Origin: Anaerolineales bacterium
Lineage (GTDB): Bacteria > Chloroflexota > Anaerolineae > Anaerolineales > UBA6663
Reading direction: 5' to 3'
Length of the DNA stretch: 5,491 bases
Assembly: GCA_017999235.1 (NCBI GenBank)
Contig: JAGOBN010000323.1
Location: 1 to 5,491, forward strand
Of the stretch, positions 5,192-5,491 are shown one piece after another. The position numbers and the translations under genes are program-made. Each line of letters begins with the position of its first letter. Within the stretch, counting starts at the first letter, position 1. Below the pieces are notes generated by a model. It was not told where the DNA came from, searched no databases, and saw only the letters and a program-made list of their open reading frames with translations.

Positions 5192-5491
5192 GTGGAAAAC
5201 GAAGCTCCCCCCGCGCCCGCGCACCGTTCCGGATTTGTGGCCGTCATCGGCCGGCCGAATGTGGGCAAGTCATCGCTGATGAACGCTTATCTCGGCCAGA
5301 AGATCGCCATCGTCTCGCCCAAACCGCAGACTACGCGCCACAGCCAGCTGGGCTTCCTGACTGAACCCGGCTATCAGCTGGTGTTTGTGGACACGCCTGG
5401 CCTGCATGAGCCGCGCACCCCGCTCGGCCAGTACATGGTGGAGACGGCGGCCCGCGCCATCCTGGACGCCGACGCGATCTTGTTTATCGTG
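5192..5491 (+). CDS. era: GTPase Era, N-terminal part (truncated by window end)
   Basis: The first 100 codons of an Era-type GTPase, which binds 16S rRNA and assists 30S maturation at the inner face of the membrane. Present are the P-loop GRPNVGKS (20-27), the switch I region PKPQTTRH (43-50) typical of Era, and DTPGLH (67-72). The NKxD motif and the C-terminal KH RNA-binding domain would lie beyond the window. The start is taken as GTG at 5192, ten bases after the preceding stop; it gives a 13-residue proline-rich leader before the first beta strand, and the Shine-Dalgarno is poor. The QTTRH motif separates Era from other small GTPases such as Der. It is probably co-transcribed with the upstream transporter and ttuBA. 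Confidence 0.93.
   Translation, partial: MENEAPPAPAHRSGFVAVIGRPNVGKSSLMNAYLGQKIAIVSPKPQTTRHSQLGFLTEPGYQLVFVDTPGLHEPRTPLGQYMVETAARAILDADAILFIV

Noticed and set aside
3715..5268. 517-codon open frame on the minus strand across ttuA, the transporter and the start of era
   Set aside because: It crosses three well-identified plus-strand genes and reads as Gly/Gln/His/Arg-rich shadow sequence with no motif.

Overview
The window is GC-rich and densely coded, and reads like part of a chromosome rather than a mobile or defence region. Gene content and protein style point to a Chloroflexota (Anaerolineae-like) bacterium. The evidence is a fused ParB-like/universal-stress protein of a kind I associate with that group, a lactate-dehydrogenase-like malate dehydrogenase, and a TtuB/TtuA pair close to the Thermus proteins. 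This placement is inference from memory of families. TtuA-type tRNA thiolation is best known from thermophiles, so a thermophilic host or ancestry is possible but not shown.

Layout: (1) 1-1406, minus strand: a 3'-truncated gene for a ParB-like plus Usp protein, open through the window edge. (2) 1407-1564: divergent intergenic region with a perfect TATCATA/TATGATA inverted repeat, a leader hairpin and a strong Shine-Dalgarno for the next gene. (3) 1565-2500, plus: malate dehydrogenase. (4) 2501-2587: a 12-bp direct repeat and a long hairpin. (5) 2588-3217, plus: a 209-residue protein I do not recognise. (6) 3218-3313: an almost perfect 28-bp-arm palindrome followed by seven T's, a convincing intrinsic terminator built from a CACGAA/TTCGTG repeat. 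(7) 3314 to the window end, plus: a tight run ttuB - ttuA - queuosine-precursor transporter - era (truncated), with a 4-bp overlap and then 6-bp and 10-bp gaps.

How the genes fit together: the last four genes share an RNA/translation theme. TtuB carries sulfur that TtuA places on U54 of tRNA, the membrane protein imports a precursor of queuosine (wobble base 34), and Era helps mature the 30S subunit. Malate dehydrogenase is central metabolism and probably a separate transcription unit.

I see no CRISPR array, transposase, phage gene, tRNA or rRNA. The least ordinary items are the nine-residue tail after the diglycine of the TtuB-like carrier, the G8 run that would fuse it in frame to TtuA after a -1 slip, and the palindromic terminator that leaves little room for a promoter before ttuB. 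Nothing here amounts to a clear new system.
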